A DNA stretch of 64,000 nt from Clavaria fumosa (GCA_951802425.1 OX637802.1:1736001-1800000); one strand, 5' to 3'; shown: positions 32,408-45,207, numbered from the stretch's first letter. Program-made: numbers and translations. Notes: a model not told the origin generated them from the letters alone.

Positions 32408-34459
32408 ATGAAACGCGCAGCTGAGAAACAGCTAAACAAAAACGACGCAGAGCAAGACGTCGACATGGAAGGTGGCGGCGCAAGCGATGGGTTCATGAAA
32501 GCAGACGATTCTGCTCTCGCCGCGAGACCGTATGTGTTTATTCATGTCTTTGTTCCCTCTCAAAACCTCAACGGTGACTAGGATGCGCGCGCTACCACGA
32601 CGAGCCAAAACGAGTAACGCGTCTTTGGTACCTCCTCCCAATGGCAATGCTGAAACCGTACGTCGTAATTCTATACCTCAGACGAGTTTCTATTCATCGC
32701 ATCAAACACCAGTCGTCAGCAGCCCCTCCTCCAGCCTCTCGGTTTGCTGGATTCGCTGGATTCGGCAGCGCAGCGTCAGGCACGACCCCGTTTTCCTTTT
32801 CCTCACCGTCGTCAACGATCGCACCGCCGCCGGCTCCTTCATCCACAGCGTCCACTTCAGTCTTCGGCAAAACAGAATGGGCTTCCTCAGCCCCCACCGT
32901 TGCTGCTTCCGCTTCACCGGCTACAAAACTATTCGCATCTTTCACCTCTCTCACTGCTGCTCCTGCTGTTCCCCCCTCCCCGCCAGTGCCAGCGCCAAGC
33001 CACTCCGTTGCAAAGGAAGCATCAGAGAAGCCGGACGAATCTGCGACGGCTGTGACGTATTACTGCTCTCTTCGAGGCCTCAATGCTTCCATTTTTAAGG
33101 CGATCCAAACTGCCATTGACAAAGACCCATTCGTTGATATGTCAGAAATTTTTAGAGCCTACCAGTCGAAACGCGAAGACATTCAGAGGGAGTTCGACAG
33201 ACACAAGGCCAAAATCAAGCCCACTGATCAGGCATCACCCAATGTCCGGGGTTCTCAGCCGTCAACCATTTCAAATTCCGCATCTGCAGCTTCGAAACCT
33301 CCACCGACTATGCCCGCTCCCCCATCTGGATTCGCTGGGTTTGGGTCAATTTTTGGTCCAAAACCTTCAGACCTGAACCCCGCTACCTCAGACAAGCCGT
33401 CTTCCCTGCCCGTGTCAACACCAGCGCCAGCTGCTACTACCCCTTCAGCCTCCTTTGTCTTTGGTAAACCTTCCAGCTTTCCTAACCCATTCGCTTCCAC
33501 GGAGTCTTCAAAGCTCGCCTCTACGTCCTCTAGCCCTTTTACCTTTGGGTCATCTTCCACTTCAACGTCTAGTAATCCATTTCTACCATCGGATTCCTCA
33601 AAGCCCTCTGCTGACAAGCCATCCTCCGCTGAGACCGCCTTTTCCTCAGAGAAACCCAAAAATCTCGCCAATCCATTCGGCGCAACATCTTCCCCCTTTG
33701 GGAGCGGAGCCCCTGTCTTCGGCTCTGGGAAGACTTCTGAAATCTCCTTCGGAAAAGCACCTTCCACTTCTCCGACAACACTAGGAGCGAGCCCGTTCGG
33801 TGCATTTGGTAAGTCTCCTGCCAGCGGCAGCATTGGGAACCCTGTCGGGTTTGGATTCGGAGCCCTACAAAAGCAATCTGAGACTGCACCGGCTGCGCCG
33901 GCGGAGGACGAGAAGTCGGCAGGTAGCGGTGTGGAAGAAGACGACCCTGCGAAATATTCCTTATCGAACACGCATCATGACAAAGAAGGGGCGGGCGAGG
34001 AGGATGAGGAGACACTGCATGAAGTGAGGAGCAAGGTGTTTAAGCTGGTGAAGAACGACGGGGCGAGTAAATGGGCCGACATGGGTATCGGTGAGTGAGG
34101 GCTACGCGTCCTCTTCTCTTAGGCAAGCTGGCAGGGCCTTATCGTTTCCTAGGTATGTGCCGCGTGAAGAAACACAAGGCCAACGGTTCACGACGGATGT
34201 TGTTACGGAATAGCAATACTGGCAAAGTTATCTTGGTGTGTGGCTCTCCACTTGTGTTGTCCTCTGCATGTTTACGACCCCACGTCACCAGAACTTCCGT
34301 CTCTATCCAGGCATCTCTCCTACACTCTCGAAGAACTTTGTCTCCTTCGTTGGACACGAAATGGACGGAACTCCCGCTAATTACAAGCTCAAGGTCAAGT
34401 CTGAGCAAGAGGCAAAAGATCTTAGGGACATCATGGAGAAGGAAAGTAAAGACGACTAG
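32408..34459 (+). CDS. Nup2/Nup50-like nucleoporin with RanBP1 domain
   Basis: Five exons: 32408-32529, 32582-32657, 32713-34090, 34153-34235, 34292-34459; 608 aa. Nuclear-basket nucleoporin that helps importin recycling and Ran-dependent transport. The N-terminus MKRAAEKQL with an acidic stretch is the importin-alpha binding segment of Nup50/Nup2. The middle has FG-type repeats (RFAGFAGFGS, FVFGKP, PFTFGSS, SPFGAFGKSP) around a short helical segment (YYCSLRGLNASIFKAI ... FDRHKAKI). The C-terminus is a RanBP1 domain, with VKKHKANGSRRMLLRNSNTG and FVSFVGHEMDGTPANYKLKV. The intron at 34091-34152 contains an earlier AG that is skipped to keep frame. The long minus-strand open frame in exon 3 is a shadow. 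Confidence 0.92.
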
Positions 34460-34687
34460 AATCTAGATCATGCACCCGCTCTCAACGGCTTTGTTTTGGC
34501 CTGCCTTTTTTGTTCTAGTTCTCGGTAGTCAAGTCTCTCAGTAGGTTTTGTGCATAGTGATCTCATTTGCTCTACGGCTACGAATAATAAAACGACTGAC
34601 CAACGACTGCTAATGGTTACATAAGCATTGTTGCAGCTGTCTGGTGTGCTTTGAGTATAGTGGCTGAGGACGGCGCACAGACCACCA

Positions 34688-36769
34688 ATGGCAGCACGTC
34701 CACCACCAGCTCGGCCTCATGTTGGCCTGCTTTCATCGAGCGCGTTCGAGACAGGGGAATGGGCGGACGACGATGCATGGGACAGCGCTTCAGAAGAAGA
34801 ATCGCCTCGCCGCTCAAGCCCTCCAAAATCGTGGAATCGCTCCGTGTCTTCGTCCTCGGGACGTCTGTCATCATCCACCACCAGCCTTCCCAAGCATATA
34901 CCAAAAACCGCAAGCACAAGCACGAGCGCTTCTATCGCATTCTCCTACACTCACGTCAACGCACCTAGTCTCACTTCGTACGCCGACGAGCAGCGCGGTC
35001 GTGTGCCGGGAAGGCAGAATGGATGGACGATCGTGCGGACCTCACGAGACGGTCTGGATAGTACGGAAAGAAGAGAGAGAAATGGGGGAAACGACGCGGT
35101 TGCAGGCGACATCGATGTTGAGGGTGACATTATCGTTGGCGAAGATCCGGACGTCATGGAGCAGGTAGCACCGATTAACAAAGGGAGGCTTGACCAAGGT
35201 CTTGTCAGGACCAATGTCAACGAAATTATGAATGGTGACTTCCTCGCCTGCATCGCTCCCCTCATGCCTGAACCGAGACCAGATCCTCTCCGTGGTATCC
35301 ACAATCGGGCTGCAAAACACGCAGACACGTCTCCGCAACGCAGCCTAAGCGGTCTGCAATTGGAGGATACAGACAAGTCGGAGAAGCTGCTCCGCGAGCG
35401 GTCGATATGGAATAATCGACATCACAAGTTCACGGAGTGCATCTCGACTCAAGACGTGGACATTGGTACGTCCTTTGTTCATCGATGCCTTTTAAGAGGA
35501 AATAGCGGAACCTCACGCTACAACAAGCCGAACTTCGCAAGCTGGCGTGGGCTGGCATCCCGAATGATCTTCGGCCAATGGCATGGCAGCTGCTCCTCGT
35601 ACGAGTAATCATTCTGCCCACGTACAACATTCAAACGTCCCCGTCATAGGGCTATTTACCCCTCCCGACACATTTACGTGAGAGCACGCTGGCTCGCAAA
35701 AGAGGCGAATACCTGTCTCTTGTCGAAGTAGCTTTCGCTCGAGACAGGGAGGGCCTTGACCAGCAAATTTGGCATCAAATCGAGATTGATGTGCCTCGGA
35801 CAAGACCGGGTGTGCAACTATGGATGCATGCAACAACCCAGCGTGTTTGTTCATTTTTCCTCCGCATCAGGAATGGCCACTCATATCTCATTAGAGTTTG
35901 GAGCGAATATTGTACGTATGGGCAATACGTCATCCGGCTAGTGGATACGTTCAAGGAATCAATGATCTTGTCACCCCTTTTTTTCAAGTCTTTCTGTCGG
36001 CTTACATTGGTGAGCATGTGTCTCGTCCCCCGCCGATGTGTTTATGCTACATAGCATTTTCAGAATCTGACCCGGAGACATTCGATCCCTCATTGTTACC
36101 CCCGCATGTCCTAAATGCCATCGAAGCGGACTCGTTCTGGTGTCTGTCTCGCCTTTTGGACGGGATACAAGACAACTACATTTCTGCCCAACCCGGTATA
36201 CAACGCAGCGTGAGACGAATGGCAGAGCTGGTCGCGCGCATCGACGGTAAGCCCCATCTCGCCTTCCATCTTATGCACGTATACTAAAGCTGTTTCCATA
36301 AAGCACCACTTGCCACACATCTGGACGCCCAAAACGTCGAATTCATGCAGTTTGCTTTTCGGTGGATGAACTGTTTACTCATGCGCGAGATCAGCGTTCA
36401 GAATACCATCCGTATGTGGGACACGTATCTCGTATGGAAATTTATTTCCATGACTTGTTTTCATGGTGGCTGAGATCTAGTTCACATAGGCTGAGGGCCC
36501 AGATGCATTTTCCCAGTTCCACCTATATGTCTGCTCTGCCTTCCTGGTAAAATGGAGCGAGAAGCTTAGACAGATGGACTTCCAGGTGCATCTGATTAAT
36601 CTCTTGGCTATTCATCAGACGTCAACATCTGTGACAGGGAATCATTATGTTCTTGCAGTCTCTGCCCACGCAGGGCTGGGGTGACCATGAGATCGAAATG
36701 CTCCTCAGCGAGGCGTTTGTGCTAAATTCCATATGGCACAACGCGCAGAGCCATTTCAATGATAAATGA
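34688..36769 (+). CDS. Gyp1-type TBC domain Rab GTPase-activating protein
   Basis: Nine exons: 34688-35376, 35429-35465, 35506-35598, 35650-35844, 35895-36009, 36064-36246, 36304-36431, 36490-36585, 36638-36769; 555 aa. TBC proteins switch off Rab GTPases in Golgi and vesicle traffic. The disordered Ser-rich N-terminus is followed by SRSASRLKTW, then the TBC domain: LRKLAWAGIPNDLRPMAWQL, the Arg finger in IEIDVPRTRPG, the Gln finger in SGYVQGINDLVTPFFQ, NAIEADSFWCLSRLLDGIQD, FMQFAFRWMNCLLMREI and IRMWDTYL. The closest type is yeast Gyp1. Exons 2 and 3 share the frame only if the donor at 35377 is used. An extra intron inside the first exon near 35236 cannot be excluded. Confidence 0.9.
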
Positions 36770-36956
36770 TAGCATATATATATATATTCGCTTGTCCTCC
36801 TCAACGTACTCGACGTTTCAGTTCATGCGCATGTTTCGCGTCCGTCGGGTTTGCGCCGGCCATGTGCTAACTGGACCTTCGGCTGCCCTATATTCACGAA
36901 CGCAACCTGCTTGTAATATCCAATAGACCACTGGAGATACCACCCGTTTGATGAAG

Positions 36957-39900
36957 TCACTGCGAATGGGCAAGGAAGTCTTCGGCAGACCACCCGTAAT
37001 GCCTCTTCAGCCTCTTGCTGAAATCTCGGAGCAATATGGGTGTCAGGGTTGGATCGGGGTGCGCTATACAAGGATCAGGCAACTCAGACATGGTACAGAA
37101 GAACTAACACGCTCCACTTACGTTTGTGAAACGTAATGGACTGGCAAGTCGAAAAGCATCAAAAACGTGCGTTTCGCAAGTTACCAAAAAGCACAACCCT
37201 ACCTTGTCGCGTCGATCAGGAGGGTCAAAACGTACACTTGAGCCCGCGGTACTAGGCTCGATTGAGAAACCCATCTCGGTCATCAGCTTTTGCAAAAGAG
37301 AAAAACGTGATCGTCTCGAACACCGCCGACAGCTGAACACTCGACTGTTCACTTACTTTGAGGAAATGGTCCCACTTCATCGAGCCCAACCCTTGTGTCT
37401 CATCGTCCGACGTGCGCAGCAACTGCTTCATGTACCCAACCGTTCTCTTTGTGAGTTTGGAGAACCAGCTTCGCTTCGCCGACTTCATCTGGATCTCGTT
37501 CATCTCGCTCTTGTCTTTGCGGAACCGAGAAAACAGGCCCGCTTTGTCCTTCTTTTCCGGCGCCGACGGCGGCGCGGCGTGGTTTGGACGTGACTTCACT
37601 TTTGCCTTCTGCGAATTGATACTCTCAGATTGCAGATATTTCCGAGCAGATTCTCCAGTTGTCTGACGGATCTCTGGCAGTGTAATAGACGAAGCGTTGA
37701 TGGAAGACGCTCGCAGGGAGGCAGCGGGCGATTCCGTAGCGGCTCTGCTCGTATGTAACTCTGGAGGTCCACTCGGGCTCACAACAGGTAAGGGTGCCTG
37801 ACTAGATTCCACTGACACGGGTAGTACTAGCGGGGCCGGGTCAGGTGCAGGAGATGCGGGCTTATTTGTCGCTTTCTTCTTCGGTTTCTTGTGCTTCTTT
37901 TTGCGCGCGGGGGTTACATCCCCTCTGCCGTCCGCCTCGACGGTGACTTGGCGGCTGGGCGAGGAGACGCTCGCTGCCGAGCTTGGTGACACGGATAATC
38001 AGAGTGGCACATTCATACTCACGGCTATCTTCAAGAGGTGTTTCAGCAGTTAGTGATGGGACGAGAATGCCAGTTGGTTGCGAATGAGCGGGAGCAGCGG
38101 CGGGAGATGGTTGGGCAGTTTTGCTAGGGGATCCGGTCTTCGCCGTCTTCATTTTGGGATTCGAAGAAAATAACCGACCTGGCAAGGAAAGGTCAACGGC
38201 AAGAAAGAAAGCAGGAGAAGAGGTACTACCTCTGAGTGAACCCAGCAATTTTAAAAACGGATTACCTTCAGCTTTCACCTCATCGAGTGGTTCTAGAGTG
38301 ATCGGGCCGTCAACATCAAAGAACCCAGGGGTCTCATGAGCAAGATCCATGGCCTCTCGCCTCAATTCTCTCAACTCGTCCTCAAATTCCTCGTCGTATT
38401 CGCTTTCACTGTCATCATCAGGTCGCCGCTCGAAAGCATCATCAGAATCTGAAGTTTCCAATAAGCCTGGGGGGTGCTCGTCGTCATCCGAAACGCCAAA
38501 TAAGCCCACAGGCTCGTCATCTGAAGATGCCAGTTCCTCTAAGGGCGGCGGTCCGCCGTCTGAAGAGGAAGTTTCTGAATGACCCTTCGCTTTGAGAGCG
38601 GGCAACGGCTTCTTCCTCCGTGGATTCTGACTAGAAGATGCGATATGAGAGCCGGCAAAATAAAATGCATGCCATTCTGGTGCGCAATGACGGTCTTCTA
38701 GCTGCCAAAGCGTGTCAATGTTTTTTCCACAGACATGCTTGTAATTCTGTGACAATAATGAGTGGTCGATCATAACATATTGTCGACTCGCACCGCATTG
38801 ATGCACTTCCATATTTCTTCCAATGCATGACGGTTTCTTGCCTTCTCAAGTGGAAAGACTAGATTCTTGTAGTTCTGAGTCAGGCTTGACGCCTTGTCAG
38901 ACAGAAGCTGTGCGTCCAGCCATAGATCATATTCTGGGGGCATATCGCGGGGCAGCTGCCGCAAAATCTCGCTATTCGCGGCGGACAAAGGACGCTCTAG
39001 CAGTTCTTGCAGCTCTATGATGACCTGCCAGATCATCAGAGTCGTACGGAAACGTGATCTCAAGCTATGAACCCACGGATAGATCGCCAGCCGCGTCCCA
39101 CAACGCCTGTGGGAACCGAAGAGCCTCTTTAGGAGCCTCCTGTACTGCATCGTGAAGTATGTGATATAATACGATCTTGGGGTAGGGTGCCCTGGGAAAG
39201 CAGAGTTCGATGACGATGGAATCGAGGAACGATCTACAGGCATCTCTCAGTTTGTCCCAATCAAATACGACTTCGGGTTCATCCGGGTCTGAATCCTGTG
39301 CGGCTTTGAAGTAGGGCTGGTAATGAGCTTGGGTGGGGTAAACATTTCCGCTATGCAGAAGAGATCGGAGGCGTACGAGTCGTAGTTGCAAGGACGGCAA
39401 ACTTCTGCTGATTCATATCTGCAAGAACGTCGACCAACTTGCACAAGACGAGAAAGTGAGATCGAATAACCAAGCTGCTTTTCAATTGCTCGTTGACTTT
39501 CTGATCATTCAAACCTGCCGCTTGGAGCTGGTACAAGGTCTGGCAAACAAGCTTCCATGCAGAAGCCTGCATGTATGCATTGTGAATCCTAGCACAAGAA
39601 TGCCGCATCATGACTGGGCTCTCGAGGAGGGATAACTAAACTGACGCTGTACCGACAAGAGACGCGTGATACGATGCAGGGTCGGTTCTCAGCTTTGTAC
39701 CAGGTAAAGTTCTCGCAGAGTGTTCGTTAAGAATGCGGGACACGAAAATGGTTGGATCTTCCAGACCGCAGATCTCATCAAGATAGACTGAAAGGTGACC
39801 CTGTCAGCGACGCATCCAGGTAGAGTCAACGTCTTTACCGTCGAGTTGCGACTCTGCGACGTGGATGCACTGTTCTAATTTGAAAGGAACGGCAACGGCT

Positions 39901-40180
39901 TTCTTGGATTTTTGCACGATGTCCGCTGCGAGAATATATCGGAATTACAGCATACAACGGAAGGAATTATGGACGAACCAGCGAGGAGATCCAGTTTCTC
40001 TCGACCGCTTATCCTGTTGACTGCGATCAATTCACCACCTCGTACGCCGTGTTTCTGATTTCTTAGGACGAGCGCACGCGTCGTGGTCGGGCGTTTCGCC
40101 TCTGTTGCCTGCAAACTCGGTGTCCTGAACACATCTCGCGGACCAGTGGCGACGAGGGCTTTCGAGCGTGTCTTCGGCAT
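36957..40180 (-). CDS. 863-aa fungal protein with a HicA-like C-terminal domain
   Basis: Twelve exons: 39979-40180, 39839-39925, 39657-39787, 39377-39566, 39077-39327, 38794-39024, 38230-38746, 38023-38178, 37357-37973, 37203-37286, 37122-37140, 36957-37063. Family not recognised. The N-terminal half is helical (VYLDEICGLEDPTIFVSRIL, KLVCQTLYQLQAAG, LSDKASSLTQNYKNLVFPLE). The middle is acidic and Ser-rich (SSDDEPVGLFGVSDDDE), then Lys-rich (RKKKHKKPKKKA). The tail, WDHFLKLMTEMGFSIEPS, SSVRFDPPDR, SITFHKPHPDPTLTPILLRD and RLKRHYGWSAEDF, resembles the small alpha-beta fold of HicA. HicA's catalytic His position (GSH in the family) is Ser here, so nuclease activity is unlikely; it may bind RNA. 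The intron before 39566 has a weak donor. Divergent with the gene at 40625. Confidence 0.7.
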
Positions 40181-40624
40181 CGAAGTGCCCCTTTGCCGGA
40201 TTTGCAAGGGCTGCCGCAGGGCTGTGCAGCGGACTGCTACATTCAGTTCAGTTGAGGATCAACGCATCAATGTTGCAGCCATCTTCACGAACATCCTCTA
40301 CTGTTCGGCATTGACGACGGCCATCGTTTTCACTAAAACTGTGTTGTCGAAAATGCTATTGGACGATCTGTGCATGGGAAGATGGCAACAATCTCAAGCT
40401 GTTCAGCGTTCGCATGGCTGTCCATTCACGTCGTTGCCCGACGCGTCGTGATATGATCAATTGGCCCTGCCCAGAAACATGCTCCTCCGTATGGGCGCCC
40501 GTGCAGGCCGATTTCCTGTTTCTCTCTTCCCTCTTGCTGGACTCGGTCTCGCTCATCGCGCGGGTTTCTCTTCACTCCCGACTTTTGGGTAACGTCTTGA
40601 GACGAGTCCATCTTGTTTGCCTTG

Positions 40625-42313
40625 ATGGCACAGTTTTTCTTCGAATGTGAGCATTCCTCTGGTTCTCGGATATCTTCCTCCGTTTCATGCATATGCAGTT
40701 GCGAACACTTCTCCACAAGTCTCTTATGCGCCGGTACACGCATGGAGCGATTCTCAGCTCCACACTGTGAGGTTTCATCCGCATCCTAGCGCCGTCATAC
40801 TAATGGCAAGCAGAGACAAGTCCACTTGACATCTACGCTTAATGCCTCTGCAACAATTAATTTTCATGGTTCGTCAATCGATCATGTTGTGGGCGTACTA
40901 GCTTTGAACCCATAAAACAGGCGAAGAGATCGAGATATTTGGCACAAAGGGCCCTTACTACGGCAATTATACCATCAGCATTGACGGCTCCGTCAGGCGG
41001 GTTGGTTCAGCACATAGCGCCGAAATTAAGCTCAATCGCCTCCTTGGCGTGGTGAAGAACATGACAAATGGACCACACGTCGCGATACTGCAGAACACGA
41101 GCGAGAAGCTGTTAGATATCGACCGGGTGTTGGTGATGAGCAGGCTTTTTGCCCCAGGGTCCTTATACTTTCGCTACGCTTTTCATTATTTATGCGCTAA
41201 CGTCGCTATTAGCTCTGCGCTGAATGGTCTTGCCGTCGATGACACAGATGGCCGGATGGTATTTACCCCCCCAGACGCTTGGACTGTAGAACACGGCTCG
41301 GGTTTCTTCGGAGGCAGTACCCAGTACGTGCACACCCTCTTAAATTTGCAGATGCTTCTGTTAAGCGGGACACAGCAACACCAGCTCGCCCAATGCCCAA
41401 GTTTCTCTACAGTTCTCTGGAGATGCTATAGCGATCTATGGTTCAATGCACCCTAATCATGCCAATATTGACGTGGAGATCGATGGCAAGCTGGCCCAAA
41501 TATCTATGGGATTACCTGGTCGAGTGGGAGCCTTCCATCCACATGTAAATGTTGCTTTTATCTTGACCCCGACCGACCCATATCTGACATGAATTACAGG
41601 TTTTGCTGGTCAGTATCAGTATTTATTGTGTCATCTCAAAGGGGTTTATGACGAACGTGCAATGGTAGTTTGTCTTCCAGGGTCTGCACCCTCAACTACT
41701 ACACAACCTTACAATGAGATCAAGACCTGGAAGCACCAATGGAACCAGCTGGGACATCGACTCCATTGTTGTCTACAGTTCCGTTGCCGAGGCTGCTAAT
41801 CGCGTTGGCCTTCTTTCACCTACACCTCCTCCGGTTGCTACATCTTCACCCGTGGCCTCTGCCACCAATGTGTACGTCTTGTTATTGTTTATAATTTCCT
41901 GATTTTTATGGTGAGATTCCTCCAGTAATTCGTCTGGGCTAATCATCGGCTTCACCGTCACATTCGCTGCGCTGGTGCTGGCCACTCTAGTCACTGTGAT
42001 ATACGTGCTCTATCGTCGTAAGAGGAATAGAGCAAGAATATCCGTCGTTCTACGCCCAGCCACACCCACAACACCCCCTCTTCCAATTCAAGACCCTGCC
42101 GACAGCCTATCCGATGGAGTTAGCGATATTGCTTCTATCAACTTGCCGTCATCTGCTGGACCGCCACCGAACCATATTGCATCGACGACGCGGATGTCAC
42201 AACTACCCGCCACATTTGAGATTCAACCGGCTTCTGTAGCTCATTCTGATGACCAATGGGTGAGGACTGATCCTCGCCTTAGGAGCGCGCCAACTAATCT
42301 GATGGTGGCCTAG
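40625..42313 (+). CDS. Single-pass membrane protein with two lectin-like extracellular repeats
   Basis: About eight exons; firm pieces are 40699-40766, 40814-40868, 40921 to about 41118, about 41213 to 41323, 41372-41546 and the last from about 41932 to 42313. Two similar beta-rich units: IEIFGTKGPYYGNYTISIDG and IAIYGSMHPNHANIDVEIDG, each preceded by NTS-type segments, as in the widespread basidiomycete membrane proteins with galactose-binding-like ectodomains. DIDSIVVYSS is followed by a Pro/Ser/Thr linker, one transmembrane helix (IIGFTVTFAALVLATLVTVI) with YRRKRNRAR on the cytosolic side, and a disordered tail. Many N-glycosylation motifs. The first exon (MAQFFFE) gives a poor signal peptide, so the true start may differ. 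Function unknown. Confidence 0.75.
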
Positions 42314-42844
42314 TCGTCCGAAACTACCTTGTCGACTGAACGTGCTGAGTCTTTAACCCATAAATCAAGCTCAGCACCAGCAACGCCGTCTCGACCGAAG
42401 CGTCGTCCATCGACGCTCACATTTCATTCTCATGACGAAGGATAAGCGCTCGGTGGATGGACACTTTACATCGCCTTCTACGGTTTCCCTGTATCTCCCT
42501 TGCACCTTTTAATCAAAATTTTCATCATTGACACCGCCGGCGAAGTTGTTGCCCTGCCACCATGACCATGACTGCACATCAGATGCTTACGTAATTCGTT
42601 GTGGCCTTGTTCTGCGTTGGCCTGGTGGCCTGGTAGCCGTTGCTCTCGACCGCTTCTCTTCCTTCCTCCCATCATCCCCTTTTCTTTCTCGCTCCCGGGT
42701 TGAGCTGCGCTCTCCCATTGCCGTTGTTTCTCTCTTACCGCTCACTGACGAAGCCAGTCTTCTTTTTACCTACTTCAAGACCCGAGCTGAGCAGGGTTCC
42801 CTTTCATTCATTCTTCGCACCCCGTCCTTCTGCCACTGTCGATC
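42314..42844. other. Intergenic / 5' region of DUF7727 gene
   Basis: No gene supported. A pyrimidine-rich stretch (42640-42780) precedes the DUF7727 start and probably holds its promoter and leader. Confidence 0.4.
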
Positions 42845-43488
42845 ATGGGCAACCTCATTTGGCACGAGTACTCCCGGCTGCTTGCAGTCACTGCCAGTGT
42901 TTGTGAGTGGATGCAGACATCGCCAACAAACGTAGCAACTGATGATGTGGCCGGCTCTCGACAGACACGGTGTGGGCTAGCTTCTGGGGGTTGATCTACC
43001 GCAAGTTCTTCTGGGATTTTGTGTCTGGCACGCTCCGAGATCCCGGTGGCCTTCAGTGAGTCGAGGCATACTTCTACAACGCCTGTTTGTCAACTTACCC
43101 TCGCCCAGACCCGCTGCCAAAGATGCTTTTTTCATCACGGTGATCGTTCGCGTACCAGTGATACAAATCCTCTCGATGATCTTGGGGCTATCAATATTGG
43201 CCCTTGTCTTTCCACTCCCAGTACTTAAGTCGTCCGCGATGTATCGCAGCCTGATCTTGAGGGTCGTGTTGCTGCTATTCCAGTCGTTCTTGGCGATCCT
43301 TTTCTATCAGGTTCGTTACTTCTAGTTGTTCCTTGCGCTGAACCTCGTTCCTCAAGGAGAGCATTCTATAGGGCACGAACGGCGCAATTTGGTCTCTCAT
43401 AGCTGCGATGGGTTATACACGAGCCATCGCACTGGGTGAGACGATGGAGGAAGCCAAGACTAACAGAGGCAAAGGGGGGCGGGCGTGA
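42845..43488 (+). CDS. DUF7727-type small four-helix membrane protein
   Basis: Four exons: 42845-42902, 42965-43055, 43109-43310, 43372-43488; 155 aa. It matches a conserved basidiomycete family recalled as DUF7727: MGNLIWHEYSRLLAVTASV, TVWASFWGLIYRKFFWDF, GTLRDPGGLQPA, VPVIQILSMILGLSILALVF, LFQSFLAILFYQGTNGAIWS and ETMEEAKTNRGKGG at the C-terminus. Four hydrophobic helices, no signal peptide, basic C-terminus. Function unknown. The length equals the usual length as I remember it. The last intron's acceptor TATAG at 43367-43371 is fixed by the Q-GTN junction. Confidence 0.88.
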
Positions 43489-43877
43489 GCATTACGTTCT
43501 TTTTTGGAGATTTCAATGAGCATAAAGGGAGCGAGGGCTTTCTCGACGGACTGGTGCCGTTTGCACAATGTTTTACTATTGCTTTATTCCTTTCTAGATG
43601 ACCAGCATAGCTAGGCATAGGCGTTCAGACATCTATCGTAATATCTGTTCTGTCCTCCAGTAATTCCTGTCTGTACATGAATGGGTTAGAGCGACGTCCT
43701 TACCTGGCAACAATGAGGGCAATCAAGCCATGGGGGTTACCGTGTCGTGTAGTGCAACCGCGAAATCATATTCTAGTCCGTCGCGTGCTCGCCCTGCCCG
43801 GGCCGTCTGCATCACTTTCGACGGCTGAAACGACAAGGGTGAAGCTGGTAACGAGCACACACCATCCTCCGCGCCCA
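43489..43877. other. Intergenic / 5' region of Ap4A phosphorylase
   Basis: No separate gene. The frame of the next gene stays open upstream to an ATG at 43677 and would add about 67 residues rich in Arg, Ser and Thr (possible mitochondrial presequence); not chosen because relatives start near the TAAKLDEL segment. Confidence 0.4.
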
Positions 43878-45207
43878 ATGAACCCCATGACAGCCGCTAA
43901 GCTCGACGAACTGGTCTCACGGATCCCGAGTGCTTTCGATAAAGCCAAGGTGTCGGGCGATCTGCTCTTCTACCCATCCACCGTGCACATACACGCCGAG
44001 GCCGGCGTCGAGGCAAGTCGCGCGTGTGGTCTACTGCACGGATGCTTTGTGATGCTGAGCCGTTCTTTATTCTGCAGTATGAAATACGCCTGTGCCCTAC
44101 ATTGCAGCACAAGCCAGGTCTCCCCAACCTGCATTTCGACGTTCCCTCAGGACATGTCCCCGCGCGTGTCGACCCGTTTGCGCAGCCGTATACGCCAAAT
44201 CTGTTCATTGGCGAGGTGCGCGACGAGGAAGAAGACGCCGACTATGTCCTGCTGGTGAGCAAAGCCCTTGCCTCTGCGCCCCAACGTTCTCTGCCAACGA
44301 CGTCGTTCCCCAGCTGAACAAGTTCTCCGTCGTTCCGCAACATTTCGTCACCGTCATAAAGCGTAAGCGTTCACTCCTCGAGGTTCGCTCACCGTGGACA
44401 TCATAATACGCGTACTCTCCGCAGAGTACCAATCCCAAGCTTCGCCTCTCTCACCTGCTGACTTGGTGCACATATACTGGCTTCTTCTCGCTTTGCAAAA
44501 AGCAGGAAAACGGTATATCGCTTTCTATAACTGTAAGCTCTTCCACTCGCTTATGTTAGTGCTCCATGCTCATGCAGGCCGAGTTTGTAGGCGGCGATGA
44601 CAGTGGTGCAAGCCAGCCCCACAAACACATGCAGTTGCTCCCTCTGTCGGATGGCGTGGACGCTCCTCCAATCGAACGTGTAACAAAGGCGACCAGGTTA
44701 GAGACACATAGTGCGTGTGAACTCCATCATAGACTGCGCAGGTCTTTGACTTCAACGGTTCCCCCATAAATAGGGAAACCGTTTGCTCTAAGCAGTCTGC
44801 CGTATGCGAACCACATATTTCGCCTCCCTCCGATTACTACATCGACGTCCCGCTCTGAGTTACAGGACGTCCTTACGCATGCATACCTCTCGTTGCTCGA
44901 CCTTGTTATTTCGACGGTGCGACACGACTCGGAGCACCCGGCGGGCACGCCGTCATACAATGTAATCATCACGCTGGAACACATGCATCTGATTCCGCGG
45001 AAGAGTGAGGGGTATATCCTGCCCGGGACAGGGAAGCTAGCCGTGAATTCGCTTGGATTCGCGGGTATGCTATTAGTTAGGAGCGAGGAAGAGCTGCAAG
45101 CCGTGAAAAACGAGGGTATTGGGAAGATCTTGAGGGGAGTTGCCTTTGAAAGCGTGCACGATGCGCAGGTCGCTTGCGGGTCTGTTGAGGCAGAGCCTGA
45201 TCCCTGA
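43878..45207 (+). CDS. Diadenosine tetraphosphate phosphorylase (Apa1/Apa2 type)
   Basis: Six exons: 43878-44012, 44078-44254, 44314-44362, 44425-44532, 44591-44710, 44774-45207; 340 aa. It splits Ap4A with phosphate to ATP and ADP. Seen: DELVSRIPSAFDKAKVSGDL, EIRLCPTLQHKP, PNLFIGE, LNKFSVVPQHFVTVIKQYQS, CGDDSGASQPHKHMQLLP with the catalytic His triad (H-x-H-x), KPFALSSLPYANHIFRL, and TPSYNVIITLEHMHLIPRK near the C-terminus with the substrate-binding MHLIPR. The first intron has a GC donor (GAG then GCAAGT at 44013); no GT nearby restores the frame. An upstream in-frame ATG exists at 43677. Confidence 0.93.

Noticed and set aside
33255..33971. 238-codon minus-strand frame
   Set aside because: Antisense shadow of the FG-repeat exon of the nucleoporin gene.
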